Part shown: positions 45,756-57,805 of the stretch, one piece after another
Layout of the letters: every line of letters starts with the position of its first letter
Position numbering within the stretch: the stretch's first letter is position 1
Source: Silene conica
Lineage: Eukaryota > Streptophyta > Magnoliopsida > Caryophyllales > Caryophyllaceae
NCBI GenBank assembly: GCA_029255685.2
Contig: CM055318.2
Span: forward strand, 5,001 to 69,000
DNA length: 64,000 bases
Direction of reading: 5' to 3'
Notes under the pieces: model-generated
Told to the model about the DNA's origin: nothing
What the model saw: the letters and a program-made list of their open reading frames with translations, nothing else
The model's database searches: none
Translations under genes and position numbers: made by a program

Positions 45756-46074
45756 TCAAAATCTGACAATTTTTGAATTTATTGTCACGGCCTTGCTTCT
45801 CTTTCCCTCTGCCACTGTTATCGGATATGTATACAAATTCAAACCCGGATCTCTTACATGGTCTTGCTCAGTTGCTCTTGTTATCACTTCTTCATTCTGT
45901 GTCTTGAGCCGGTAAAAGACCAAGTAATTTGTTTCTTTCCGTTTCTTAAGGAAATAAAATTAATTTAATATAGGATATGGAGGAATAAATATGTGGTTCT
46001 TGTTAAGAGACACTTCGATGAGGTGTTGCTGGCATTCTACCCAATAATTGCTACTCTGTTTGTTTTGCCGAGCA

Positions 46075-46076
<2 letters not shown>

Positions 46077-46122
<46 letters not shown>
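46077..46122. repeat. (ATT)n microsatellite
   Basis: About 15 uninterrupted ATT units in the intron of the truncated gene. Confidence 0.95.
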
Positions 46123-46124
<2 letters not shown>

Positions 46125-47236
46125 TTTTATTTTAATGAACCGGGAACTTTTATTAAAAATAAAGGAAAAATTACATGAAATTTGTGGGCACCCGCGAAAC
46201 TAGTTGGTATATCTAAGATAAGTTAATACTCAGTATTCTTTTAATCCTAGGATATAACTAATTCTCACAAAATTACAATACTATCCATATTGTGAATCCT
46301 AGTTGCTAGTTATCTTCTTTCTTTGATAGAATGTCCATTTTGTCAAATCCAGTTTCGGTCATTCATCAAACTCGTATCATTATCGGTCATTTGAAGCCGT
46401 CTCTATCGTATGAGCGCGACAATATAGAAAATTCCAACGGAACATTTTCTTTCACTCTCAGTCCAACTGTATTGGCTCTACTTTGGGAACCTGAATCAAA
46501 TTTTTCTAATCAACTTGGAAACAAAATTTGCTTGATACACCCATCTTAATCTATTATCATGTACTTGAGTTTTGAGATTAATTAAACCAGCTCTTTAATA
46601 ATTTGATAACTTAACGGTGACGGCTTTCTTCATCTAATGCAACTTACTGGAGTTCAGTTAAGGTTTTTGAGTGAATTTGAAGTTACTAGTCACTCACTTT
46701 GCCTTAATTATAGTTTTGCAAGGCTGCTACTGACTGTCCTACTCTTTCATACATACCTTTACAATTTTTTTTTTGTTTTTTTAATTTGTTGATGGACTTA
46801 GTGAAGCTAAATCTTTATCTTTGCTGTATCATCAGAATTATGAAGATGAACCCCTACCAGGCTACTCCCATTTACAAACACCGAGCCAAACATTAGGCGA
46901 AAGTTAGGAAGACAATAGAGCAGAGGAGAATCGGAATGAGCTTCCTGCTGAAAGTCTCCAATTGTCAAACTATACTAGACCAAATGTTACATTAAAGAAG
47001 GAACAAAGTATTACAGCGAAGAGTTTAGCAAGTTTTGTGGGGTTGATAGGGTGACGCACATTTTTCTTGATTGGATGTCTTCTTTTGAAAATGGGGTAAG
47101 TTTAGACTTTGTCAAGATTTTATCAAGAATATGACATCACAATAGTCACTAATCTTGCTACTCGGTAATCTACTAGTGATATCAATTACGGAATTGTAAG
47201 AACCAGAGTCTAAATTCCTGAGACATACATTGATTA

Positions 47237-47800
47237 CCCATTATTAGGGGTGAGCAAAACCGTATACCCGGTACGGTTTTGAAAACCGTATCGGGTATAC
47301 GGTTTTAAAAATCTCAAAAATCACTATACGGATCCGATACGGTTTAACCGTATATACGGTTTTCGGGTACCCGGAAAAACCGTGTATACTGAATCCGTAT
47401 ATACGGATACGGTTTGGTGAGAAATGCCCAATTAAATATTGTAGTTATTCAAGTGCTAATAATTACATCTAACATGCCTACATCTAATAAAAGACTAATT
47501 TTTTATTTATTAAGATAAGTTAGTAAAATAAGTCATAAAAAACCATTAAGAGTCGAGGTTGAAAGCTGAACTTTTGCGTTTCATTAATTTTTTTATACAA
47601 AAATTCCAAACCGTGTCGAAAACCGTATATACGGTTTCGTTTTTGCCTGACCCGGATACGGTACGGTTTTGTGAAAACCGTATCGTATATATGGATTTCC
47701 GTATCGTATATACGGAAATTCGTATAATTCAAACCGTATACCGTATCGTATCCGTATTATAAAACCGTATCGGATTTTTTTGCTCACCCCTACCCATTAT
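47237..47800. mobile_element. hAT-type MITE built of CCGTATAYGG palindromes, 548 bp
   Basis: TIRs TAGGGGTGAGCAAAA (from 47245) and TTTTTTGCTCACCCCTA (to 47792) are flanked by the exact 8-bp TSD CCCATTAT (47237-47244 and 47793-47800), which identifies the hAT superfamily. Both subterminal thirds are almost wholly variants of ACCGTATATACGGT and GATACGGTT in alternating orientation. The middle (47420-47600) is ordinary AT-rich DNA. Small frames inside are by-products. Confidence 0.92.
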
Positions 47801-48548
47801 GGCCATTAACTAAATAATACTAGCTACTACTACATTACAAAAATGCTCTATTTATTTCGACTTGCCTTGTTGTGTGAGAGAAATTATTCGTCTTACTTGC
47901 CTTGTTGTGAGAGAGAAATTATCTGTCTTTAGCTTATAACGAATATATGCGTCTTTCCATCACAAGACTTATTATAGTCTAAAAGTGAAGTGGATATATA
48001 ATAATATATTGTATATGTGGCCTAGGTAGCACCAAAACGGACATGGACACGGGACATGACATCCCATGAATTTTAGGACAAGGGTCACGACATTTAAATA
48101 TAATAAAATATGTATTTTATGGTTATAAATAACGTATAATTTTATTTTTATCATGTATTTGAAGCTAAATCTAAACAAATAAAAGTATAATATAACCTTT
48201 ATTATAACTAATTCTCATTTTTCCACCCAAATTCATCCTTTAATCGTTCTTTTTTAAAATTTTATTCATCGTCTAAGCTATAATATGTTTTGACATGTGT
48301 CCATTGACGGGTGTCCGAGTGTCGGACACGGTATCGAACAGGAGACGGCTAATTATAAGAAGTGTCCGTACTACCTAGTATGTGGCTCATAACCAATTGT
48401 TGGTCCCATAAGACGAAAACTTCAACACAAAAGTTGAAAACTTCAAAAGAATTAGGCTATTTCGTCTATACCACAATCCAAACATATTAGAGACTTAGGG
48501 GTCTTTTGATTCGAGAAGGTGGAATGAAATAGATCGGAATGTCATACT
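47801..48548. other. AT-rich intergenic DNA
   Basis: A short duplication, CTTGCCTTGTTGTGAGAGAG (two copies, 47861-47915). Nothing else was supported. Confidence 0.4.
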
Positions 48549-48713
48549 ATAGTGGAACAGTAGGTTTTGCTTGTGACGGGATTATCCGTCACAAGTTTGT
48601 GACCTCTCCTTGAGAGGGGACAAGGTGAGACACTCTTCATGTATTTTCTCACCCACCTCTTGTGAGTATTTTGTGAGAGGAAACAGTACAAACGAGAATT
48701 TGTGATAGTGGAA
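48549..48713. mobile_element. Mutator-like MITE, 147 bp, 9-bp TSD
   Basis: ATAGTGGAA flanks the element (48549-48557 and 48705-48713). The interior shares TTGCTTGTGACGGGAT, TGGGTATTTTGTGAGAG-like and GAGAATTTGTGA phrases with the copy at 28711-28926, so both belong to one family. Confidence 0.8.
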
Positions 48714-48859
48714 TGGATTGAGATTCTGATACCATACTAAAGTTGTTTGGTTTGATTATTTTTATACTATAGGGAGGAATGGAGTTGGAAGTCTTGGAAC
48801 CTTGGGGGAAGAGTAAGGTATGTGATTCTAGGGGGTTTGAATACCCGGTCCGATCCTCT

Positions 48860-48985
48860 TTTTCCCGAGCTTTGGCTAAACTCTCGGCCCCAAAAAATCC
48901 CAAAGGTCGATCCATGCGGCCTATGGGAAAAATTGGGCTGAATATGGGCTAAACTCTCGGCCCCAAAAAAGTCCAAAGCCGGCCC
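48860..48985. repeat. 77-bp tandem duplication
   Basis: GGCTAAACTCTCGGCCCCAAA occurs twice, about 77 bp apart, within GGCC-rich sequence. Related GGCCCAACCCGGCCCGATCC phrases occur at about 49320. Probably part of an old dispersed repeat. Confidence 0.6.
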
Positions 48986-48989
48986 CAAT

Positions 48990-50029
48990 TTTAATAATTT
49001 GCGTAATGTGTAGTTGTGTACATTGTCTAAGTAAGGAAAAAGTAAAAAAACCGTTGATTATAGATATACTACTGCCTACGACTAAGTTTTATATTCATAT
49101 TTTCATATAAGCCTGGGTTCATTTTACTTGGAATTGTGCATTCGAATTTGCTAAAACCTTGTTTCAAGCCTTTTTTAGTTGAATTGTAATCTTAAATGTT
49201 AGAATTCCGTTATATTGTTTTTCAATGTGCGCTTTTTGCCTCTTCACATTTTGAATGTGTCACGAGTCGTAAGGGCCAAAAAGCCAAGATTTGGGCTAAA
49301 GAAAAAGGCTCATTGACTTGGCCCAACCCGGCCCGATCCCAATACATGAGCTATTTTTAACATATCAGCTCGGTCTAAGCCTTATCAAGCCCGGCCCATA
49401 ATCAGCTCTAATGAGATGAATACGATTAATCTCATTATGAAATATACGATATTTCCTACACTTGTATGTCAAACACAAATATACTCGACAGAAAACTCGA
49501 ATTTAGAATAATAAAGAATATAAAGATTAAAAAACACATAATTAAATATCCACAGATTGATGAAATATATATATACATACTAATTGTCGTCATGGAAAAA
49601 TTAATTAATTTTGATATTATATTTTACCAAAGTAGTCATTTCACCAAATTTATTTTCAAACTAGCGATTATCAAGATTGATTATGTTTTAAAGTTTCAAA
49701 AAAGGTTAGAAAGAGAATTAAAATTTGCGAACGATTAATTTAGTAAATACTTAAAGAAGAATGGTCTTTTTAGCAAAAGACGTACCCACCAAATGACTCC
49801 TTATAATTTTCTTATTATTTTTGCATAGTGGGGATTTCTAACTAAGAGTATTTAGGTGAAAAGTTTTATAGTTTTCTTATTCTTTCGTATACTGGGATGA
49901 AATAGAGATGATATCGGAAGAAAAGAAAAATATGTGAGTCTCTTATCTTGTCAAATAAGACAAAATAATGAAATTGGCTGTCCATAAAAAAGGTAGAGAA
50001 TCTTAAGACTAGTCCATAAAAATGAATCA
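48990..50029. other. Intergenic DNA and 3' UTR of the RAWUL gene
   Basis: AT-rich, no supported gene. The last few hundred bases (about 49850-50029) probably hold the 3' UTR of the minus-strand gene that ends at 50030. Confidence 0.4.
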
Positions 50030-50273
50030 TTATATACGTTGGATGGATGATAGATAGGTAGTAGCAGAAGAAGAAGGAGGAGAAGAATAATGAAGAAGCA
50101 TGAGATGAGGAGTTGTTGAGGAGTTGGGAAGCAAAGTGAGGGCATAGCTTGGACTCCAAATACAGTCTCTCACATGCTGCAACGTTAGGAATTTCCCCAA
50201 TACTTGGCCTCTACATCTTATCTCAATCTGCATCAGTTCATATACATGCATTAATATTGCTCGTATTACATTG

Positions 50274-50317
<44 letters not shown>

Positions 50318-52601
50318 TGGTCGAGACTAACCGACTAATAATACGGAGTATTATCATTTTAATGTAAATGTTTTATTTGAGTTATGAGTATAATATAAAT
50401 GCAACTACAAGTATACAGAGTATATAGTATTAATGTATTATTATACTCACTACTTGCTATGAGTGACCTATGACTTGATGATTAATTATGGAATTGGAAT
50501 ATTTTGAAGACGACAAGCTAACAAATGACAATTTTAATATTTTCTTATACAACTTAAATAATAAATGTTGATTGGTAAGGCCTAAGTAGAATTTAAATTA
50601 GTTGGGCCTTGGGTACGTAGTATGTGTTGTGACTTGAAAGCGCCACAAACCAAAAGACGTATGACTATTATTATAAACTTGCGGGTTATAAAAAAATAGC
50701 GGAAAGGAATAAAAAGGGAATGTTGAACTGATGAGTTACATTTCCGGCCTCATGCAAACCTTCTTAAACTAAGTCAGACCTATTATTATTTAGTATTTAC
50801 TCCCTAATTGTTAGGTGATTCTGGAATTATTTCAGTTCTGCATGATCATTGCATTTCTCTTGTAGTAAAGTAGTGCATCATGACATCACCAACAACATTA
50901 ATCATTCTTAATTTTTTTATAATTGTCTTTATTAAGATACTGGTTACCTGTTTAGGAACTATATCATCATTATTTGCTATGAATTTCTTACAAGCTAAAA
51001 TTAATTATCCATATAGATTCAAGACTTTAATACTATAACACACACATTATATATATATAAAATTGGGATCTGGTGAGAACCACCAATATAATGAGAACCG
51101 TGTGAACTTTACCATTCGGACTTTTTTAAAAAATATTAATGACATATTTGGATTCGGCACGGAATTTTATGGCTAGAGAACATATTTCTTGGTCTAGAAA
51201 ATATATACTAGTGACGGAAATCGAGGCGAGATACGTATTATTAATTTTCATGCACCTACTACCGATTTTGACGTATCTATCATTTTTCATGCACCTGGAA
51301 TTTGTTTTAATGCATGTAGAGTCTATTATTTCATTCACCTAGTAATTATTTCCATGCATGTAAAAAAATTTCATGCACGTAGTGGTTATTTTCGTACATT
51401 TATAGCCGTTTTAGTATGCCTAATAATCAGACTAAACCACAATATTCGCTAAACTCAAAGTGGTGAATATAAATATATAATAGTGTTAAGGGGGTAAATA
51501 TCATACACTACATAGTCATCAAATTATACTATCATATTCACTAAAATCAAAATGAATATAAAAGAATCATATTATGCTGAATATAAAAGAGTCATATTAT
51601 GGTGAATATCACACCATATCATCCATATTCATCATATTGCATTATCATATTCACTAAACTTAAAATGAATATAATAATATTATAATGTGAATATCATATT
51701 ATATAACACATTTTTAGCAGATTACACTATCATAATCACTAAATTAAAGTGAATATGTTAGTGACATATAATGAATATAACCCAAATAATACATATTCAT
51801 CAAAAGAAATTACCATATTCCATAATAATGTAAAAGTGAATACGAGAGTGTCATATGAAGATAATACTTTAATCAAAATTAGAAATTTAACGATGAATAA
51901 TAAGATAAAACATAAATATTCAATTTATTAAACATTATTATACAATTGTAGGTTCGATACTACAAAACAATTCAAAACACAAAACGGTTACAAGTGCACT
52001 ATGTGAAATTGTGAATATGATGGATGAGAAATCATATTCTAAAGATATATAATTGTTTTTTTGGTGAATATGTAGGTTAAAATTGTGGAAGAAGAGAGTT
52101 TTTTTAAAGGTAAGTTTTATGAAAAAGTGAATTAAAAAGTAGCGGGATATATGTGAGTGTGTTCTAATGAGTTTTATAAGAAAATAATAAAAGAAAGTAT
52201 AGAGTAGAATGATGATTAAAGTATAATGAAGGATAATGTACGACGTACCTGTAATTCGGTATGCAATCCAAGTTTGTTAGCCAAATACTTCATCACCAAG
52301 CCAACCGTCATTCTTGCATCTCTACGCAAATGGAGGACAGTAACACTACGTCAGCTCTTAACATTCTATTGTTTAATTCATCACCTACATGGCTACATTC
52401 CTACATACATACTATTATGACTAGAACTCATGATGATGAAATCATTCCATTTTTTTTATTATTTTGAAAAACAAAAAGAGATTGATCAGAAGGCCAGGAC
52501 AAGGAAACAAGATATAGTCGTCGCCGTACGTACTTAATTCTGAGAAAACTCTTGGATAGGTGAGGCAAATATGGCTGTACCGATCTGCATACATAAAATG
52601 A

Positions 52602-52632
<31 letters not shown>

Positions 52633-53166
52633 TAAGTACGTAGTAAAGCATAGTGAGAGGGAGGATGGTAATAGGTAGACGGAATAAAGAAAGACGTACT
52701 GGGGAAGAGAAGGTAGAAGCCAAAACCAGATGGAAGGGTGATGCATTGTAGTAGTAGTAGTAGTAGGAGGAGGAGGAGGAGAAAGAAAGGAAGGGATGGG
52801 CATGCCGAGGTTGAGGTCCAACATCAAGTCAAGTACTGGACTAGTACTCGTAATAATGGTGTTGTTAGGGAGACCTAGTTGGAGCCAGTTGCTGGTGCCG
52901 GTGCCGGTGCCGCTGCTGCTGCTAGAAGACTCCTCCTCACCACTTGTTGTGCTTCTTCTTCTTCTTTTTGATTCTTCTTCTTCTTCTTCTTCCAATTCAT
53001 CCTTCATCCCTAATTTTGATCCTCCTCCAAATATCAAACACTTGAGATTGAGATTCTCATTATTATTATTATTGATGGTAGTGATGCCACTGGGTCCATT
53101 ATCCCAACTAGCATCTTCCTTTGATTCCTTTTCAAACCCAACCCTATGCATCTGCACGTAATGCAT
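50030..53166 (-). CDS. LAX PANICLE 2-like RAWUL-domain protein, four exons, 262 aa
   Basis: Minus-strand exons 53166-52700, 52584-52534, 52321-52249 and 50227-50030 join in phase at canonical GT-AG sites (three donors are GTACGT). Exon 1 is low-complexity, with acidic and Ser-rich stretches, and carries SNWLQLGL and an EAR-like LDLNLG (LxLxL). Exons 2-4 form the ubiquitin-like RAWUL fold: YLPHLSKSFLRIK, DARMTVGLVMKYLANKLGL and IEIRCRGQVLGKFLTLQHVR. This layout matches LAX2-type nuclear regulators of axillary meristems in grasses, which lack a RING finger; DRIP-type E3 ligases share only the RAWUL. The C-terminal 35 residues are Ser/Pro-rich. ATG 53166 is the first in the frame; an upstream exon cannot be excluded. 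Confidence 0.82.
50277..50316. repeat. (AAT)n microsatellite
   Basis: About 13 units in intron 3 of the RAWUL gene. Confidence 0.95.
51060..52080. mobile_element. Probable transposon in RAWUL-gene intron 3, GTGAATAT-rich
   Basis: It starts near GGTGAGAACCACCAATATAATG and contains more than fifteen GTGAATAT or ATATTCAC words in both orientations between 51440 and 52070. Such subterminal words often mark DNA transposon ends. Borders and class were not established. Confidence 0.4.
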
Positions 53167-53556
53167 GCTACCTCATTCAAATGATGGATCTCCCTTAATT
53201 ATATTAGCTTCAAATATACTGATGTATATGTATGTGGATGTATGTGGATGATTTGATTTGTTGCTAACACAAATCAAACAAATCAACCTTGAATAATGGC
53301 TTCTTTTTCTTGATTTCTATTATCTCATGTACCAAGTATATTTTGCTTATGTTTTGTGACTTTGTGGAGACTCAGCCCCTATTTACTTATACTAGCTACC
53401 TTCTTTCGACGTGGTCATGATTATAATTAATTAATACGCAAATGAATACATACGCTATATATTATAGAGTTTACTAGTAAATATTTTTCTTTTTTTTCTT
53501 TTTTTTTAGACATGTATCTACTTTGTTAGTCCTTGTAGGTTTCTCTAGGAGTATTA
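53167..53556 (-). promoter_or_regulatory. Upstream region of the RAWUL gene
   Basis: Contains TATGTATGTGGATG duplications (53226-53250) and pyrimidine tracts (53487-53510). No specific promoter element can be assigned with confidence. Confidence 0.25.
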
Positions 53557-53558
53557 AC

Positions 53559-53616
53559 TACTTCCTCCACACATTAATGTTCTCCCTATTTCAATAAAAT
53601 AGGTGTGGAGGGAGTC
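53559..53616. mobile_element. Mini Stowaway-like hairpin, 54 bp
   Basis: CTTCCTCCACAC (53561-53572) pairs with GTGTGGAGGGAG (53603-53614); TA precedes the left end and TC follows the right. The size and CTYCCTCC termini suggest an internally deleted Stowaway. Confidence 0.5.
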
Positions 53617-55135
53617 ATTGACTTTATAATCGTTCCCTTCATTCCTGACTTGAGTTTTAATTTCTATTTACAAAAGCAAGTAAGCATTGAAGCTATTTGC
53701 TACCCATCTAATTCAGGCCCATCTTTCTTTACCTTTAACCCTACTATAGCTTTGGCCTTTGGATTTTGTGAATCACGTAACTTTGAAGCGGCTCAACCTC
53801 CCACCAATCTCGATTCCCATTTCTCACTCAATCAAACTGAAATCATCTCAATCACGTAGCTTTGGCCTTTGGCCTTACATAAGCCTCTAAGGTAAAAATG
53901 TAAAATCAACACACCTGACAATCTAAAAAAAAAAATCAAAAATCAAAAATCAAAACCACTCTAGCAGTCTTGCTAGGCGTGTAACTAGAGATTCCAAATT
54001 TAAAAGCAATCATTTCCACGCAGATTCCTAAGATGTTTTAGTTACATAAGTTATACACAATAATAAAAAAGAAAATGATTAATGACTCGGTAATCAAATG
54101 ATGATTTGGAAATGAAAGAGGAAAATAATCAAGAAGTCAAATAGTGTGATAAGGGGCGGCTTAATGTCAAAGGCTCCAAAGCTATTATAAAAATGAAACA
54201 AAATCAAGATTAAGATACGTTAAGCATGTAGTAGGTTGCATGCAAAGCATACATAATGGACTCACAAATGAAATATATGCCCAAGTTGGAGAAAAATAAC
54301 AAAGAAAGTGATATCTCAGATTTGTTGGTGATATGATAAGTATGTAATTCAATTGAAATATTGGAGTTGAAATATATACATAGTTGACATATACGATTAT
54401 ATCATTATATATGACATCTACAAATATATGCAGATTCTTGATCAAGTCGGGAGGAAAAAACAAAGGGAACCCTACCTAGAAATAGTCTCCAATTACCACG
54501 ATACTATCGTGTTTAGACGCGGATTTACCTACAGGGCTGGGTGGGCTTCAGCTCAACCTATTTTCAATAAGATAAATATACATCTAAATACAATAAGTGT
54601 TGTATTAGGGCTCAGTTTGTAAGAGTAGACCTAAAAGGGTTTGTTTCCACTTGATGATAGGGGTTCGAATCTCGTTAGTAGCATTTTTTTTATTTACCAC
54701 CCTAATAAATTGTTTAGCATTTTATCATAAATCCTAATAATATTAATCGTAAACTGCTATATTGTTTTCACTTTTCACTATAACTGAAGTATTTTATACC
54801 ATATGTTGTTTAGCTTAATGTTAATTGTTAGAATAAGAATCCTTAGTTTTAACAAAGTTGAGATATACATATACTTGTCTATTCGAGAATACAAAAATAT
54901 TGTATTTTAAAGGGAAGGAGATTACAAGACGTTTACATTTTTTTTAGTGATGATTGAATATAGCGAAACTTGTATCTTTGAATAATGTTGTAACTTAGAT
55001 TTATACAAGTATACATTTTTTAATATTCAATCATATGTATATTTATATAAGATATACCTCTGTTTTTTTTATTTGTTTAATTTGTCTATCAATAAAATAT
55101 CATTTATAAATAATAAAAATTTGTCCAAATGACTG
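53617..55135. other. Intergenic DNA
   Basis: AT-rich. 54500-54700 has a possible SINE-like stretch with a GGGTTCGAATCTC phrase resembling a Pol III B box (54650-54662), but no A box or poly(A) end was confirmed. No gene is called; the 84-codon frame at 53605-53859 matches nothing I know. Confidence 0.35.
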
Positions 55136-55580
55136 TAAGACTTGTTTGGCAAAACGAGCTGAAAAGTTATCTGAAACCTGAAAGATACTTGAAAACTGAA
55201 AAGGTAACCGAAACCTGAAAAAGATAGCTAATAAGGTAACTGAAAATTAATTAGGAGTTGATAAACTGACTGATTATATAAAAAATTGTTTGACAAACTA
55301 ACTGAAAATGTAGCTTATTTTAGTGAAATGACAGAAAAGGATATAATAATTATTTACTACGTAGTATATTATAGATTGAAGGGTGAAAATGTAATATAAT
55401 CTAGAATCAGGTACCTGAAATCTAAAATGCTACCTTATGTAGCATTTCATTTCAGGTAGCTTATTTGACCAAATAAGCTACTTGCCAAACACTCCCGAAA
55501 AAATAAGTTATCGGATTCTTTTGACAAAAAAGTTACTACAGGCAATCAGGTACCTAAATACGCTGCCAAACGGAGCCTAA
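55136..55580. mobile_element. Tourist-like MITE, 439 bp
   Basis: Ends GACTTGTTTGGCAAAACG (from 55139) and CGCTGCCAAACGGAGCC (to 55577) are flanked by TAA on both sides. The interior is rich in AGCTACCTGAAA/TTTCAGGTAGCT inverted repeats. Size and TSD fit PIF/Harbinger. Confidence 0.78.
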
Positions 55581-55824
55581 CTTTATCCGATATTACCATA
55601 ATGCATACAATCTCTCTTAATTGTTTTTTATTATTACTAAACAACCAAACCAAGTATTCCTTAAAACGAGAAAATCGGATACCTAACATTACCTTGATAA
55701 AAAATGACTTAAGAAATTCAATTTGGAAATGTTGTGTCTTGTGTGTTTTACGTACTTTAATTGCTGTATTTTAATTTACATTACTTTAAATCCTGAATTG
55801 ATTTATTTAGTATTGATTACTGTG

Positions 55825-56015
55825 AAGAAACCCGAAAGTCTCACATGTGAGGATTGTCCCACATTGATAAAAGAGGAGAAGAATTATCATAATATAAGGC
55901 AAGGGGTTACTCCTTCTATTGCCAATTGGTTTTAGAGTGGAACCCTCTTAGGTTTATATTGTGGACTCTTTCTCCTCCGTTTGGGTGTGGTCCAGGCCCG
56001 TTGTTGAATTTAACA
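55825..56015 (+). repeat. Possible solo LTR or TRIM fragment
   Basis: TCACATGTGAGGATTGTCCC, then ACATTGATAAAAGAGGAG, ACTCC, and GCCAATTGGTTTTAGAGTGG resemble short LTRs common in dicots (wording from memory). No TG...CA borders or TSD were fixed. Confidence 0.35.
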
Positions 56016-56545
56016 TATACATGTAGTTAGTGGATAAGTTTTATACGTAAATAAAAATCTTACAGATTTAAAATCCTGTTCGTAAATTCATTTGCAATAT
56101 TAATCTCGTCGACCTCAAGAGGCTTATCACCCCAATAATATGGGTCTAATTCGGTGCAATAGGACAGCGTTCAAAGACAAGCTAAGACGAGAGGATTCTA
56201 TTTGATCTAACCTACTTCGAATCACCATAAAATATCTTCCAGTACGTTATCCTCTTTAAAACAATTTTAAGGAGTTGTAATTATAAATTGTCACGAATTG
56301 GAATTGTTTAAATTATAAACATGTACATAGACAATAACAAAGTACACATCCACGTCTTGAACCAGGGTGTAGAAAGAAAACATTGAAAATAGTCAAATGT
56401 TATAAGAAGTACTCCTTTATGTGTTTCTGCGTATAGTAAGGGGATATACAAGGAAGGTATGCAAGTGCATGTGTTTGGAGTATGTAGCATGCATCATCAA
56501 GTATATATGTGGAGATAGATAGATAGATATGCAGGGAGGGAGCAG

Positions 56546-57099
56546 TCACCAGCGAGGGCAGCACTCTTCCATGACATAACAGCAGCATAGTGCTGCAAAA
56601 CTGCACATGACAACACGGTAGTTAGTACTTAATTAATTATGTGTGATTACAAAAGAATAGAGAATAAAAGATGATATACATAATAATAATTAATACATAC
56701 CAGGCCCTGAGGAAGGACGAACATGGGTTATTGTCATAGGAGTAATAGGGTAGGGTTGTTGGACCGGCGCGGGTATGGTGGAAATGGGTTGGTGGTAAGT
56801 AGTCTTCACTCAAGTAGCCCTGATATCCCTGTTCGAACCCTGGCCGAGGCGGTGGAGGCGGCGCCTGGAACATTCCACCAGCTTTTAGACGCAACGCAAC
56901 AGCATCATACATGCATGATCATCAAAATCACAATCACAACAACAACATGCAACAACAACAACTTAACAACAACGTAACATCATTGCAACAACAAAATAAT
57001 TTGGATTTGAATAAGATGAATATTAAAATACGTACGAGGAGCCGGGGGTTGATCAGGATAGGATTGATGGGCGACGTGCGAAACATGGGCGTAACTCAT
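56546..57099 (-). CDS. CYSTM-family small membrane protein, three exons, 99 aa
   Basis: Cysteine-rich transmembrane module proteins are short tail-anchored proteins linked to stress tolerance. Minus-strand exons 57099-57036, 56881-56701 and 56600-56546 join in phase at canonical splice sites (C|GTACGT ... AAAAG|CT; TG|GTATGT ... TGCAG|T). The protein starts MSYAHVSHVAHQSYPDQ, has a Pro/Gly/Tyr-rich middle (PPPPPRPGFEQGYQGY) and ends FLRACFAALCCCYVMEECCP plus RW. The Cys-rich hydrophobic C-terminus is the CYSTM. The last exon is only 55 bp. An in-frame start further upstream is possible, but this ATG gives the usual N-terminus. Confidence 0.88.
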
Positions 57100-57659
57100 C
57101 TTAGAGATGTCAAACTCGGGACTCCACCTCTCTGCTTTCTTTAATTTCTGGAAATTCAAACTCACCGTAAGTCCGTAATCGTAAGGACAGATAACTCATT
57201 CAGGTTTAATACTCCCTTTACATACACGCTCTAGCTTGCTGTCCAATTTTTGTGCGTCTAACTCAGCTCCAACCATACACACGTGTCTTCTATCCGCCTT
57301 CAGATCATCCTATTTCTTGTATTCCTTTTCCTATATTTAGGAGTAGGGAGCCCAGGAGTCTCTACTTTCACATTTCTCTCTTTTGTTTGGCCCACCCATA
57401 CTGGGCCTTCTACAAAGGATTGGTACCCAATAACTTAACTGAGATGCTATTAGTCGTCGACACATTACTAATTATCGTCACAAATATTAATGAACTTCCT
57501 AAACCACCTCTCCCTCACACTCCCTTTATATTCAAAGTATTAAAAAAATAAATTACTTGTTTATCTTAAAAAGTTTAAAAAAAAAGATCGTTTCAACAAA
57601 CTACGAACTCGTCTTCAACAACAACGTTATTTCCGTCTCAAATTCAAAAATTCAATAAC

Positions 57660-57805
57660 AAATAATTGGATAAAGAACTTTTTCGTCCAACACGGATCTT
57701 GGACGAAATTCTTTTTTGTCCAGCCTAGGTGTCAGACGAAAACCTTTTTCGTCCAACACATATGCTGGCCGGAATTTTTTTTTGTCCCGCGTGGGTGCCA
57801 TTTGG
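57660..57805. repeat. Tandem TTTTTCGTCCAACAC units
   Basis: Four imperfect units of 33-38 bp, each TTTTTCGTCCA...TGGACGAAA, i.e. internally palindromic. This resembles the subterminal array of a DNA transposon; partner ends were not found. Confidence 0.55.

Larger units (their letters stand above)
44211..46907 (+). pseudogene. Conserved plant protein of unknown function, truncated by stop
   Basis: Exon 1 (44211-44438) encodes EGGVIIDRQEIKEAIAKAVE, LRALHAALKQGNSPAHLK and SSHDYPIFTP, then GTAAGT. Exon 2 starts at 46836 after ATCAG with NYEDEPLPGYSHLQTPSQTL. From memory these match a plant family of about 250 aa sometimes mislabelled SecA subunit. At 46905-46907 a TAG stands where the family has Trp (GES-W). 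The frame continues open for 48 codons to another stop, and I saw no later exons. It therefore encodes at most a 99-aa fragment unless the stop is a sequence error. The intron carries a Stowaway with a nested Helitron. Confidence 0.65.

Noticed and set aside
52442..53161. Alternative frames over the LAX2-like exon 1, including the plus-strand Ser/Leu-rich frame
   Set aside because: The spliced minus-strand model joins four exons in phase and gives a known domain; the others are low-complexity shadows.
54500..54700. Possible SINE or tRNA-like gene with a B-box-like GGTTCGAATC
   Set aside because: No A box at the right distance, no cloverleaf and no defined ends; a single box is insufficient.
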